A stretch of 64,000 nt of DNA from Siphonodentalium dalli (lineage: Eukaryota > Mollusca > Scaphopoda > Gadilida > Siphonodentaliidae): positions 119,806,723 to 119,870,722 of the forward strand of contig CP136063.1 of NCBI GenBank assembly GCA_032622095.1, read 5' to 3'. The stretch's first letter is position 1. The number at the start of each line of letters is the position of its first letter. The notes under the pieces are model-generated. The model had not been told where the DNA came from. It made no database searches and saw only the letters and a program-made list of their open reading frames with translations. The translations under genes and the position numbers were made by a program. This document shows positions 21,546 through 33,870 of the stretch, one piece after another.

Positions 21546-23019
21546 TGATATAATATAAAGAGATACCATGTCCTCGCCAAAAACGCTCTTTCTCGTGCAT
21601 ATCTAGTAATCTGCGACCGCTTTCGGTCACGTAAATGGTGATCATTATCAAGTCTGATATGCCCAGACTGATCCTAACTTGGATTGACGCAAAATGCCTA
21701 TGAACACTGATATGGACAAACTTGTATATCCGCCAATGCAAAATGGTTAATCTGGTTTTTTCTTTAAACGACACAAATGATACAAGCGCTCTTCATTCAT
21801 ACCATAACAGGAATAATATGACAGTAAACGCTCTTCGTTGTTGCATGTTCCATGTTATTTGACGTCAATACATATTCCCAAGTGAATAATTTATAAAGGT
21901 CCATATTAAAAACAAAGTGTCCCTTTGTTTCAGCCTGCACATGCATGCGACACCGTTAAATGTGTATTGTTCTTATAGATCCCATGTCCATCCCTTTGGT
22001 CTCTCAGGCTGACTAATTAATAATGTCTGTGGTCAAACACTCACGGTATTGTAACATAATTATGCATTATTGAGCTCACCTTTGTGTCAAATCGGATGGA
22101 CCATCGTCATGAAGAGAAATTCCTTCAGTCAAACTGACAATCTATAGTTTGGATACACCTTTGGAGAAAAACGATTGCGTGAAAATATTTGCATCGCCCC
22201 GCAGGGTTTAGTTGATATATGATTCATATTTTATGTGGAAATGCGTCGAATATTGTTTCGAGTTGCACGGAAGAGGCACGCTATAATCTTGTTGGGGATA
22301 AATTATTCATAACTTGCCGAACTGCTTGGCAGAACACGCTCGGTATGGGAGATAACGGTGTTTATTATTGGGATTGCTATATGCATCCCGGAACCTGAGG
22401 GCTCATAAAAATAGGGAAGCACGAACACGAGATAGACTGCATCCATCATCACACAATCTATATAGCACCTGATTCATATTATGTGTCTTTTATGTGAGAA
22501 AATAACGAACAGGGGCTCCATTTCTGTCACAAGGAATCATATCAGGTGCATATATTATATAGTTAATGTAAATGCACTTTGTGTTCTACTGTTCTATGTG
22601 GCCGCCAGTTTATGGCGCGTGATTGCAATGACATCAGGCTACGTTCACAGGTTGAATTGACCCAGTTGGCAAAATTGCCTGCATGGCAATTCTTCACTTA
22701 TAAGTATCTATGCATAGCTATCAACTCTCATATAATTATAAGTATATATGCATAGCTATCAACTCTCATATAATTAAAGTGTAGGATTTTTACTCTAAAA
22801 GTGTAATTTTTTTTATCGAATCCTTATTTGTGTAAAAACGAATTTTTCGTTGTTTAATACGATGTATACACCACAGATTCACAGCATCGAGCAGGTGTGG
22901 TATACATAGTCGCATAATCTACGCTTGTTTGACTCAAATAGCACAAAATTTAGTCAGGATGAGGAAAATGTCCCAAATGCCAACTTTAACAGGATATGAG
23001 TACTCACTTGCGATACATA
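21546..23019. other. Repeat debris around 21.78-22.07 kb, otherwise unrecognised
   Basis: 21780-21920 repeats acgctcttc/caatacatattccc phrases related to 14950-15060, and 21945-22070 is the partner of 14606-14730. The rest, including a tandem tagctatcaactctcatata pair at about 22707-22775, shows no gene. Confidence 0.4.
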
Positions 23020-23552
23020 AACTACTTTACGAACACGACTCATTTCAAATCGAGTTTCGTCCCATCCATGATAGCTGAATGGAATCTATCATGTAAAACT
23101 ACTACCGATAACAAAAAAGTTGATGACCCTCTTCAGAACCAAGTAAAGACAAAATCATAAGTAACATGTATAGAACATTATGTAATAAAGAACTGACTTT
23201 GAAACCCCCACCATGTTTCAATACAGGTCAAAGGAGATTAAATATTTTGCACTGTATACTTAGAAATAACTGTAGCGACCTATATCAACTTTGATAAATA
23301 TGAAAACTACATCTCAGCTCATTCAAATTGTACTTGGGGAAATTCATGTGAAGACGCAAACCATTTTTCTTCAGTTGTCCTCTGTAAGCAGAAGCGCGAA
23401 ATCGGATGTGGGCTCGTATGGATGAACTTAACGTGACTATTGTCTCCGAAAAAGATCTCCTGTTTGGTGCACAACACTACAGCGGAAAGCTAAATGCGCG
23501 CCTGTTTGAGACAGTACAATCATTTATCTCATCTACAGACCGTTTCTCTTAA
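23020..23552 (+). pseudogene. LINE ORF2 C-terminus, broken (CR1-like group)
   Basis: Plus-strand pieces: HFKSSFVPSMIAEWNL (23041-23088; LINE ends typically carry F-NSF-PS-I-EWN), then FNTGQRRLNILHCILRNNC (about 23216-23280), NCTWGNSCEDANHF (about 23328-23370), the zinc motif C--G--ED--HF, and finally KDLLFGAQHYSGKLNARLFE then TVQSFISSTDRFS and a stop at 23550-23552. Frameshifts and an in-frame stop after CPL break it. A 3' untranslated region with ggggagagga and a final cacaataaat follows to about 23845. Confidence 0.8.
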
Positions 23553-23845
23553 TATCATAATTATTAATTATCAGAATTTTCTCGTTATAGTTTCCCTTAT
23601 CCCAATTCTGCGAGACCACAGCCACTCCAACATCCACACTTAAACATTAACTTCTACAATACACCTGAATTAAAACCATCTCCGATATTTGAATTTATTA
23701 GCAATTGCCAGGGGAGAGGAGCTCTGATAAGTTCGGCAACTTGTGCTCCGATCCTCTGTGCCCACACTCATACCATTATTGTTATATTTAATCTGTGTAA
23801 TATATATTGTATATAGTGGGTCACAATAAATATGTTCAAATCAAA
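23553..23845 (+). mobile_element. 3' untranslated region of the LINE ending at 23552
   Basis: Contains gccaggggagaggagctctg, ttgtgctccgatcctctgtg and a closing AATAAA-type sequence (cacaataaatatg) near 23823. I have seen this layout after the LINE stop in related mollusc elements; that is from memory. Confidence 0.5.
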
Positions 23846-26009
23846 TCATGTTAGCGCTAACAAACTGTGTAGTCAACCTCACCATTGTGAGGAATAGTGA
23901 AAATATTATTCCACATTCACGAACGACTGATGCCCAACCAAATATGCAATGTCAACAATCTCACAATTCGATGTCCTCTGGTGGCTATCGGTGATTTTCT
24001 ACACAAATTGGACTGGATCAACCCTTACACTTTAGGAATAAGAAATCCTGCAATTTAATTTGTTCAGTGACATTGAATGCACCTATATTGTTGATACGTT
24101 TCGGAATAACTGTTCGTGTAGATAACGGTGGTGCACGCGCATTTTATAAGAATGAACACGCCCTCGAATTATGCGAGGAATAATGATTTCAGAGTTTAAG
24201 GCTAACTTTTGATAATAGATGTACGAATATCTCTCTAATGCATCTCGCCAGAGAGCAAGCCAAAGCAGGGTCTCATAAAACGGTTCAATCTGGACTTTTT
24301 GGGCGCCCAGAAACAGAAAAATAACGCAATTGATCTGTACTGTTTATCGCGAATCATGTGACATATGTGTAATTAAACAGCAAAAATTAGATTTTAGAGG
24401 GATGTATCGATTCTAAGACCTTTTCTGGAAACCGAAATATATTTACTCAGAGCAGTCCCACAAATATGACAGATCATCATTTATTTTTAAATCTACAACA
24501 TCAAACCTGTCAAAATTCACCACAAAAGAACAGTGTGTGAGCTATTAACAGAGTAGTGGGTAAAATGTGGAGATCCTATTGTCCGTGTCTTAAAATAATA
24601 GTCATAGTTGCCTCCGGTCAAGTGAATAACATGAATAATTCGCTTTTATCACATTAATGAATGGTGGTATACTATGAACGCAAATAATCAAAATGCAAAG
24701 GTATAACATAGACTATCTTCAATAAATTCTCAACTGAACCAAAATTTTATACCTGGAAATATAATGTGCTTATATTCAATAAGGCCACATATACGGGAAA
24801 CGTACTACGTATTCTGCAACTGCATCACCGCGCTTAACCCATTTCCCTAATGTTACACATACATGCTACAAAAAAAAAAAAATAGCATCATTGAGTGAAT
24901 GGTCAATGCAGACATAATAGCTTTGAACGCTGATGACCTGATATTTAGCCCTAATACGTGGATGACAATGGCAAGATATTTTAAAACAACTAATATTGTG
25001 CATTGCATTGTAGCATATTTTCATTGTATAGTGCCGACTGGAGCCATTTGAACAAAATTGTTTACTTAGAAACGGTTTGGTAGCAGCATAAAAATTGGTC
25101 TTAAATAAAATGTACAATATATCGTCTCTTCAATCTAGTGAAATGGGGTGCTAATCTAATGAAGAGAGAGGTGTTTTTTACAATACAATCAACATTACGA
25201 CATACGTGTATGGCTTATTATCACGGAGAGTGTTGAAAATTTCGGAAATGTAACTATCATTTACACCGCAAGGGTGTGCTTTTCATTATCAGCGTTAAAT
25301 TCAATAATTAATCAACTCCAAACGAAACTACCACAAACTGTGCGGCGAAACATTACTTCGTGTGTTGCATGCCCGCAATAATTTTTGTTTGATCCGACTG
25401 TTGGATGTATTCCAAGCAGAAAACCCAAAATTTAAATACGTAAAACATTGGGATTAACCTGCGTTGCAGTGACCCATGAATCCGTCATACGGATATTTGT
25501 TAATGATATGTGTACCTTTAAAGATATTTAACAACATACTTGTAAATTACCAATGCGTATTTTCACTTCTAGGTGGTTATCCAATATGTTGCTTTCATCG
25601 TAGCATGGCTTGGAGTTGCGGCCATTTTGACAGCCATTTCATGGTCGCGATTGTACTATTTTCTGCCATTGTCTCTCTATTCGCTCTAATTTAACACAAA
25701 CGGGTACATATCGGATGGATGAGTAAGGAGTGCTAGTGTCGCCGATGAGGGATATATGTAGAAACCCTACTTCACAAGGCCGGAAAAATGGCATTTTTAA
25801 ATCTCTGTAAAAAAAAGTCGTATAAGAGCGACGTATTTTATCCCAAAGGGTTAACCAGATGCGTGAATTTAAACCAAAACGCAAATATGTTTGGTAGCGA
25901 GATCTTTCACTGGCATAGATCACTACACCATAACGCATGACATTTCAGATAAGTAAGCTATACACTGATGTTGCGAAGTACTTAGACGAAATTAAAACAT
26001 AATTATAAA
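23846..26009. other. No recognisable feature
   Basis: AT-rich DNA with an A13 run at about 24870. The longest frame (25639-25938, minus, 99 codons) has no motif I know. No tandem structure was noticed. Confidence 0.4.
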
Positions 26010-26012
26010 GTA

Positions 26013-28340
26013 CTGCAGTCAGATGCTCGTAGCCCGTTTATATATAACCATGGGTATATGAGAAAAATACACAACGAAAACACACTCCACAGTTTGGATC
26101 GATAAGTTTTGCCATGTGTATTTTGATGTTGATTTTTTTGACAATCGGTCTTCCGTATCATTTCTACAACACAATTATCGTCTTACTTGCAGCACGACTT
26201 TATCGTGTGATCGTCACTGAAGCGTTTTCTTTCAGAGTATGGTTAATACATTGCCGCAAGAAACAAATAGGCCTATGCCGAGGGCAGAAACTAAAGTTGC
26301 GAGAGGCACCCCTGGTTGAGTGTTGGATATTTGGCACTCGAGACTTGGTTAGAGGGTTTTCGTTGGGGTGGTCTCCATCTTGGAATTTCCAACTGCACCC
26401 CACTCCATTGAACCACACCAAACTCATAAGTTTGCGTAAATCAATTTGCACCCCCGCCTTTGCTTTTCCCCAAATGTTCCCTCACAGACTACCATATGGT
26501 AGACTATTCCACAGTAATATAGTGGCCACTTGTCGTGCGGGGGGGGGGTGGGGGGGGGGGTGAAAAAGATGGTTCGGCCCAGTATGAGATTAAAACATCT
26601 TAACATCTAGTGATATAACACCACACAAATTTACACCCCGATCTATCATTTCTTAATTTATGTCGGGGAGTCATAGCCACCCCCGTCGGTGAGTTATGTA
26701 ATGGTCAACCCGGCAGATAAAGCCCGCCCCCTGTCGGGGATATCCTGGTGCCACCCCTGTTTGAAATCATATAAAACTTTTAAAGAAGAAGACCAAATAT
26801 TGAGCAGAAATCAGGGGGAAATGAGCTCTCGTAACCACAAACGTGCACTAAAGACATCCCAATAGATGCAACCGCATATTGTATATATATGGTATTGTTC
26901 TGTTTGCCTCTCTATATCTAGGGACGTGGCTATATGGTTTCCGTTAGGGGGTGTCCACCATTGGAAATTCCAACTGCACCCCCTTGAATCAGAATAACCC
27001 CAAACACAAATTCCATTTGCACCATCCCCATTGTACATCAGTGCTCACGCCTACTATCCTATACATATCCTATATATATATTTAAAAAAACATGGTTCTA
27101 TATTTCAGGTTTGAAAATTCAGATAGTTTAACCTGAACAATTGCATAAATCATAACATCTAATGGTCTAACTCCAGACAAATGCCCACGACTACGGGCAA
27201 GAGGCGGGGACACACCGGGTTGACCATGGTTCTTCGGCCCGGTGTGAGAAAAATTTTAAAACTATAAAAGAACATATTAAATCCTAGCATGCATCTAGAC
27301 TGGCCTCAACTGAACCTTTCCTGGTGTTGGAATTCGAAATTTCAAACCTCATACTCCCCCTCAGGTTGGAAAACACTCCAACTGATGACTATTTCAGTCC
27401 ACAAGTTTGACCAAATGAAGTAAAATATTGTTTTGTTAAACTAATTAGCAGTTTTGTATTGGCCACGGGAGAAGGGACAATGAGAACGATAGGCCCGGTG
27501 TGCAATTTTTTTTTAATCTGAACAAGAAAATCTCAAAATCCTAGCATCTAGACTAGCCTCAAACCTTTCTACAGTTGGACATTTCAAACCTGACACCCCC
27601 ACTTAGGTTGAAAAATTTCAACTGATGACAATTCCAATGTCAATGTTGACCAAATGCATGACAATATTGATTTCTTAAATTAACTAGCAGTTTTTTGACT
27701 GGCCACGGGGGAGGGACCAGGACACAAACTGCCCAAGTGTTGGAAATTTTCTACCTGTCACCCTCCTAAGGTTGGAAATTTCCGACTGATGACCATTTCA
27801 GTCCAAAATATTTAATATGCAAATAAATTGTTTGAAAATCAAACTACAAGAACTTTTTCAACTTAATGTTGGTGTGAAATTTCCAACTAATGTTTTGGCA
27901 GGTATGAAATTTCCAACTGTTGAACATTTTGACAAACAAAGTTGGGGGGGTGAGACACCCCAACCCCCTGTCGCCACGTCTCTATCCATATCAATAAATA
28001 ATTTTTCTAAAAACCCTTAAACCAACTCGACGTGCGATTTCCCTGCGCTCCGGTGGCGCAAATTCTAGTATACAAAGTGCGTCTATTTCAGACAAAGTTT
28101 AAACTGTAAATGTGACCAGACAAGACATAGAAACCGCTAATCTCATATTACCAATCTGACGACACCAGTCGAACATGATTACCTTTCAAAGCAATAACAC
28201 CGGGCACCATGTTACGGACAACCACAGGCACGCACACCATGGATAAATACACGGTAAAAAGAACGGCGTTTTTTTTGTACAATTATATCTGGCATATACC
28301 CATGGTTATATATAAACGGGCTACGAGCATCTGACTGCAG
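26013..28340 (+). mobile_element. 2.3-kb element with perfect 48-bp TIRs and GTA target duplication
   Basis: Left arm 26013-26060 (CTGCAGTCAGATGCTCGTAG ... CCATGGGTATATG) and right arm 28293-28340 are exact reverse complements over 48 bp. The bases outside are GTA on both sides (26010-26012, 28341-28343), and homology stops at those edges. The interior carries G and C homopolymers, several gggacgtggctat phrases and many copies of the self-complementary word GTTGGAAATTTCCAAC or near variants. The longest frame (26114-26563) shows no transposase signature, so this looks non-autonomous. A 3-bp duplication is compatible with Harbinger or CACTA groups, but the end bases do not settle it. Confidence 0.8.
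27330..28000 (+). repeat. Cluster of GTTGGAAATTTCCAAC-type words
   Basis: Repeated phrases of the form ggttggaaatttccgactga, tgaccatttcagtcca, ggtgtgaaatttccaacta, tatgaaatttccaactgttg. The consensus word is a perfect 16-bp palindrome. The minus-strand equivalent lies at 53300-54060. A translated piece (VGVKFPT...MKFPTVE, then GGET) is shared by both loci, which reflects the repeat rather than a protein gene. Confidence 0.65.
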
Positions 28341-28343
28341 GTA

Positions 28344-29440
28344 TTTTGGCAGTATAATACCGGAAGGGATGCGCGAAGCGGTTGTGATAACTTTCTTTCC
28401 AATAAATTGGTCGGCGAAGCCAGTCACTTATTTTGAAAACCCTCCCTCCCTCCCCGTTTTTTGTTTTGTTTTGGGAATACACATTTGATTGATGTCTGTC
28501 CCCTTTTGGCCTACATCTATAGTATGCGGTTATTATGCCTCAAAAAATTGTCACCCACATGTTTGTATTTGTAACTACTACATTTATTGTATCGGCTTCC
28601 TGTAAATAATTATATTTTTCTAAACAGGTAGCTATTAACGCATTCCAGTTGTTGTCTTTCACTCTAACCATATGGGATAAAATTAATTGCTCACAACCGA
28701 TTTTAGCGGATTTTGGATATGTTATAGAGGATATATTCCTCTACAAAATGGAATAAAAACCAACTCATTCCACATTTTTTCTAGGCCAAACCTTTTATCG
28801 ACCAGACTAGCAGATTATCAATGACAATTTAAAGCGCGTTATGATGCCGTTATCCATGCAGTATAGCTCAAAATATTAAAGAGAATTCCCAGAACGCTTA
28901 TACTGCTCGCATGATTACTTTGGATGATTTCGATGGTGCTAATTTAATTTGTTTATTATTTGGTTAGAGGAACATAGATTCAGATGGGGAATTTTTAAAT
29001 GACCTGAGTTACATGTAAAATACCATGTCTATAGTTCATATTTTAAAACTTGTTCCGACGCTGGTTATTAATGGCAGCTAGCAGTACCTATGCATAGTTT
29101 CGGAATAAAATGTCTTCGGAACAAAGAACCATGTTGATACTTTGGAATAAAGAACTTGGAACCTAAAGAAACTTCGAAACGAAGATCCTTCGGTATAATA
29201 AAACCTTCGGAATAAAGAACCTACGGGATAAAGGCCTGCCCCCTTTTCATAAGTAGTATGTCGTTAATATCCTAGCATATACCATATATTGCACCCTGCG
29301 ACCAATTGCCTAAACAATTCCAGGCAAATTCATCAATGTGCGCGTGTGAACTATACGAAATCAGAACAATACAAGGGTTGTGCATCAAAGATGGGTTGGT
29401 CCAGTTTTTTTAGCCCATAAGAGTGAATCTGTTCGACCAA
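28344..29440. other. Mostly unrecognised; small ttcggaataaagaacc repeat
   Basis: At about 29098-29240 there is a loose tandem repetition of cttcggaataaagaacc-like phrases (six to seven units). Otherwise no feature was identified. Confidence 0.45.
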
Positions 29441-30390
29441 GACTAACTAAAAATAGACAAACTAAAGAACCATATCACAGAACTAAGGGCCATAACTCAA
29501 GTAAATAAAAGCTAAATGTCACCCCGAGTATCCATATGAAGTTGAGGTTACGATTTAATGAGAAATGTGACCCGTAATGTGTGTTAACCGATTTAGTCAT
29601 ACAATGAGTAAAATCCAAGATGGCCGCTGGCAGCCATTTTTTAGCAGAATTTTGGGGGGGGAATGGTAAGCACCCATCTAGCAGCCACCCCGACGATCCA
29701 TATGAAGTTTCGTGATGATCGGTTGAGGGATATGCTCTGTATAGGGTGTACTAAAGGATTTAGTGATGTAAAGAATAAAATCCATAATGGCTGCCGGTGG
29801 TCATATTTTTTATCGAAAATCATTCAAATTTGATAGTTCCCATCTAGAGGTGATCCTAAACAAGCCTGTAAAGTTTCTAAATAATTCTCCAATAAATGTG
29901 GACTGCAGGATGTGTTGATGGATTCACATTTGTAATCCAAGATGGCTCCTGGGGGCCATGTTTTTTTTTTACGAATTTCGGGGGAAAAGGGAGGCTCTCA
30001 TCTATTGGTCACCCCAATGATCCATATGAAGTTTGGTGACGATTGGATGAGAAATGTTACATGTAAGGTGTGCTAAAGGATTTAGTCGTACAAAGATTAA
30101 AATCCAAGATGGCCGCTGGCAGCCATGTTTTTAACAAAATTCGAAGAAAAAAATTGGTAAGCACCCATCAAGAGGTCACCCCGAAGATCCGTATGCAATT
30201 TGGTGATATGTCAGGGTGAGGTATAAATGTCATGTGGCTATATGCTAAAGGATTTAGTGATGCAAATTTGATAGCTCCCACCTGGAGGTGATCGGGACCG
30301 TGATCCTGGACTCATATACCGAATATCATTGAAATCGGTCAAAGTTTGTTTGGGTTGTCGCGAACGATCAAAATCGCACAGAATCCCAAA
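29441..30390 (-). repeat. Reverse-oriented relative of the TTTAGCTCAACTTT array
   Basis: Subunits of about 160 bp: aagatggccgctggcagcca, then aattttgg, then gatccatatgaagtt, gtgctaaaggatttagt. Read on the minus strand this matches the array in 44816-45625 (ggccgcc..., gatctt, aaatcctt). The usual tttagctcaact start is not visible on its right side, where the sequence ends tcggtcaaagtttgtttggg. Confidence 0.65.
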
Positions 30391-30845
30391 CTCCCGCCCG
30401 CCTAATGAGAAATGAAGAATTTTTTAAAAGATCGAACATTCACCATATATAGCGGCTATATGGCCCAAAATTCCTTATAGCGAAAAAAAGGCAAATACGT
30501 GTCCGAGGGGTGTATCTCATGCATGTCTCGACCGCCATCTCAATGGCAACACATCATTAAACAGGGGTCGTATGGCGAATATATATCACATAGGAAAATC
30601 CGGTTGGCTTCCTTATATTTCACAAATGGGAGGTTTGAGTGACAAAATTGGCTGTTTTTGGGATGTCCGTTATTGGGTATCCGATTTCATGAGCTCAGAC
30701 ACTTGAGTAATCCGTTACTATATTATACAAGTCCTATGTAATTATCTCACTTGTATGACCGATTCTCGCATTAAAAAACCGATTATTCTATAACGTTACT
30801 ATATTTGGAAGCAGTCCACCATGGTATGTTGTCCGTGAAAACGGT

Positions 30846-31220
30846 GTTTTCTCCGTTACCATCAATTTAAATCGTCATAACTGACAGATACAACTTGCTG
30901 TACGTGCCTAATTTTATACAAAGAAACGCAGTATCACGTGTAACCTGGGGAACATATAGCTCTAAATGCAAATTAATCATATGTAGAAATAACGAGAGAT
31001 GAGTTGCCACTCCCAAAACAGTTTATTTAAGGATGTTTTCTCCGTTACCACCATAAAACATAGAAAATCGACGAGTTAACTCCAACTGCTAATCTCATCT
31101 GACGGAACGTCTATCAAGCCCAAGATATCACGTGAGCATGTTGAAATTAATATCACAAGACTTTTGTTTATGGTTGTAAACAATATGCGGTTTTCTCCGT
31201 TACCGTTTTCTCCGTTACCA
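30846..31220 (+). promoter_or_regulatory. Four GTTTTCTCCGTTACC words (cluster 1)
   Basis: The exact word lies at 30846-30861, 31035-31050, 31190-31204 and 31205-31220; the last two are head-to-tail. The flanks differ between copies, so they are not pieces of one longer repeat. The complement contains TAACGG, which fits the Myb consensus YAACNG. Function is unknown. Confidence 0.6.
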
Positions 31221-31336
31221 GCGAACACCAGAATGTCATTATTTAAGCACATATGAACCCCTTGGCGATACTATATCGGCAGTCTGGGTTTGTTTGACTC
31301 AGATCAACACAAAAAACTAACCAGATTAATTACAAA

Positions 31337-31605
31337 TAGGGGAGACCCGGGCAAAGCGGGACACCAAATGTTTTCAAGGAATTTTAGATAGGATTTTCGC
31401 CGGAAAAAATGGAAAGCCGTTGATTGGTATATAATTCATCGGCGCATATACTCGGGTGATCATTGATACCAAACACCATCTCGGTATGTCCCTTTTGGAA
31501 CCTCTTGTTTTGTCCCACTTTGCCCGTGCCTTTGGGCAAATCGGGACACCGCACTGGGCAAAGTGGGACAATGTGCCATGCTATCCGGGCAAAATGGGAC
31601 AGCAA
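31337..31605 (+). repeat. GGGCAAAGTGGGACA-type direct and inverted array
   Basis: Words gggcaaagcgggaca (about 31350), its inverse tgtcccactttgccc (about 31513), gggcaaatcgggaca (about 31534), gggcaaagtgggaca (about 31557) and gggcaaaatgggaca (about 31588). The inverse and the next direct copy can pair as a stem. The four overlapping frames here on both strands result from this arrangement. Confidence 0.7.
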
Positions 31606-31809
31606 AATCAAAGAGACAGTGCGGGTTGCCATTGCTCACACTGCTACAGACAGACGGGCTCTGAGTGGCAGATGAGTTTCTGTTGGGTTATGTAGGATGG
31701 ATTTCTTGTCTGGCGACCAGAGTTATCTATCTTAACGATATATTCACCCCGTTACAGTACCGATTAAAACGAAGGTGACTTCAATTCCTTATTCGAAATT
31801 TTTATAATT

Positions 31810-32345
31810 ATGTCAAACAAAGGGTTTTGTATGGTCCCACCACACCCCCCCCCCCCACAGATATTCTATCCACACACCCATCCAGATCCAAAGTGGCCGC
31901 CGTCCAGAAGGGTTCATATAGGGCACCATGCCTTTTCTCAGCCGATTTAGGTCAAACAAAGGGTGTGTGTGGGGAGCCAATCTAAATACCCCCCCCCCCT
32001 TCACCACACCACGATCTAAAATGGACACCATCCAGAGATGTTCAAATAGGGCACCCATGGCATTTCTCGACCCCTTGGTGCAAAGGGTGCCCCTTTCACT
32101 CCACCCGATCCAAAATGGCCGCCGACCAAAAGGGTTCAAATAGGATGTATCCATGCCATTTCTCGTCCCGTTGACCGATTTAGGTCAAACAAAGGGTGTT
32201 GTATGGTGCGCCTCCCCATGCACTCTTTCCAAACACCTCACACACCTCAACCTGATCCAAAATTGTCGCTGTCCAGATGGGTTCAAAATAGGACACCCAT
32301 GCTATCTTTCAGCCCCTTGGCCGATTTAGGTCAAACAAAGGGTGT
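31810..32345 (+). repeat. Tandem repeat, about 120-140-bp unit, plus C-runs
   Basis: Units contain ggtcaaacaaagggtgt (about 31813, 31951, 32187, 32329), ccatgccatttctc, gatccaaaatggccgcc and C homopolymers (about 31846-31857, 31989-31999). The array abuts the HGKG-family pseudogene and probably interrupts it on the left. Confidence 0.65.
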
Positions 32346-32370
32346 TATATATTGTTCCTGGTGTCAAATG

Positions 32371-33113
32371 CATCCACTATACATTTCGGATTCACCCACC
32401 AGCCAATATCGAAACAGACATATCTTCAACCGTGTCAGTAATCATTCTAAGATGGGCGTGAAAGCTACCTGGCAATATTTGGAAGCAGGTCATGGAAAGG
32501 GGTCGTGTGGTGGAGTTGGAGGGACCCCAAGAGGTTGGTTGACGTTGCAGTGAAGACCGGTATATGTGTGATACAGAACGCCGCCGGATTTTGTGATTGG
32601 GGCAATCACGCCAATGTTAATGTCGCATTTAATCACCTCAACGAAAGCGCCCTGAAATTGGTTTTCCCGATGTCCTACCCGTTCCTGGAACACTCAATGT
32701 ACGTACACGCGGTTATTCCTACCAAACACGCAAACGGATTCGCTACCAGAGAAACGTCATGTTTCTGCGCCAATTGTTTAAAGTTTCTAACTTCAAATGG
32801 TGAATCCGACCTGAAATGCAATTGGAAGTTCACAACGATGTCTGCACCACATGTTCGCGAGTCTAATGGTTCTCGGTCAACGGTCATCAAAGGCAAGCGA
32901 GCTTCAAAAAAGAGTGCGGAAAATAACTGTCAAGATGCGTATTCTTGTTGGAAGTTTGGATGGGTTTATGGTGATCCACTCGACCCCAGTAAACGCGACG
33001 AATGGGTGTTGTGCTCAGATTGTGGCAAGTGGTTTCATGAAGGTTGTGGATAGGATTACGGTGTCTTTGACGTCGGTGATAATTTCACGTGTTTGTCATG
33101 TTTAGACATGTAG
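32371..33113 (+). pseudogene. HGKG-family gene with Cys-rich tail, one frameshift and one stop
   Basis: Two overlapping plus frames. The first (in the frame of 32203-32553) gives YISDSPTSQYRNRHIFN ... ATWQYLEAGHGKGSCGG. The second (32505-33053) continues KRLVDVAVKTGICVIQN, then ETSCFCANC, and a tail with KFGWVYGDPLDPSKRDEWV, LCSDCGKWFHEGC. After an in-frame TAG (33051-33053) the frame stays open as DYGVFDVGDNFTCLSCLDM to a stop at 33111-33113. I recognise the SDG-x-QY and E-x-HGKG motifs from a large repeat-associated family in invertebrates and fish whose biochemical role I do not know. The paired Cys/His motif resembles a PHD-like zinc finger. Most probably a dead mobile-element gene. Confidence 0.7.
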
Positions 33114-33267
33114 ACTCAATGTGATGACACTTGTAACGATGACATTTATTAAATTGATTTATATAGGCAGGAAATTAATTGAAGGCTACTAGCTATTTAA
33201 AATTAATTTCGAATGTTAATCATATTGCATACTAGTACCAATCCACGAATAAAACAATGCATTATGT

Positions 33268-33860
33268 TTTGGTAGTTTTTAGCTCACCTGAGACGAAGTC
33301 TCCGGTGGAGCTATAGTCATCACTTCTCGTCCGTCCATCCGTCTGTCCGTCTAGCCGTCCGTCCGTCCATCCGTCAACAATTCTTTAAATATCTTCTCCT
33401 CTTGAACCTATAGACCGAATGAGTTCATATGTGGTGTGGCTGTTCCCTAGGTGACTCTCATTCAGATTTCTTCAAATCAGGTCACTGGCTCGAATAGTTG
33501 CGAAGCCAGGGCCATAACTCGTTCCCTCCATATTAATTCCTTTAAACATCTTCTTCTCAACCGGCAGGCCAAATGGGTTCATATTTGGTGTTGATGTTCC
33601 CTAGGTGACTCACATTCAGATTTGTTCAAATGAGATCACTGTGTTCAATAGTTGCGAAGCCAGGGCCATAACTATTTCCCTCCATAGTATTTCTTAAAAC
33701 GACTTCTTCTCTTGTACCATTGGGTCGAATGGATTCATATTTGATACGGAGGGACCTTGGGTGATTGGGGTTCAGATTTGTTCAAATGTGGTCACTGGGT
33801 CAAATAGGGGCGGAACCAGGGACATAACTCTAAAAACAAAAAATAACATTTTTGCATTTT
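33268..33860 (+). repeat. Mollusc-type TTTAGCTCACC repeat, copy 3
   Basis: ttagctcacctgagacgaag, then ccgtccatccgtctgtccgt, then three to four subunits with gggttcatatttggtg, cagatttgttcaaatgag, gccagggccataact. This is the most complete of the copies here. Confidence 0.8.
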
Positions 33861-33870
33861 GACCTTTAAT

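Noticed and set aside
26114-26563. 149-codon plus-strand frame with a hydrophobic N-terminus
   Set aside because: It runs through repeat words and a G homopolymer, has no known motif, and lies inside a TIR element; likely chance.
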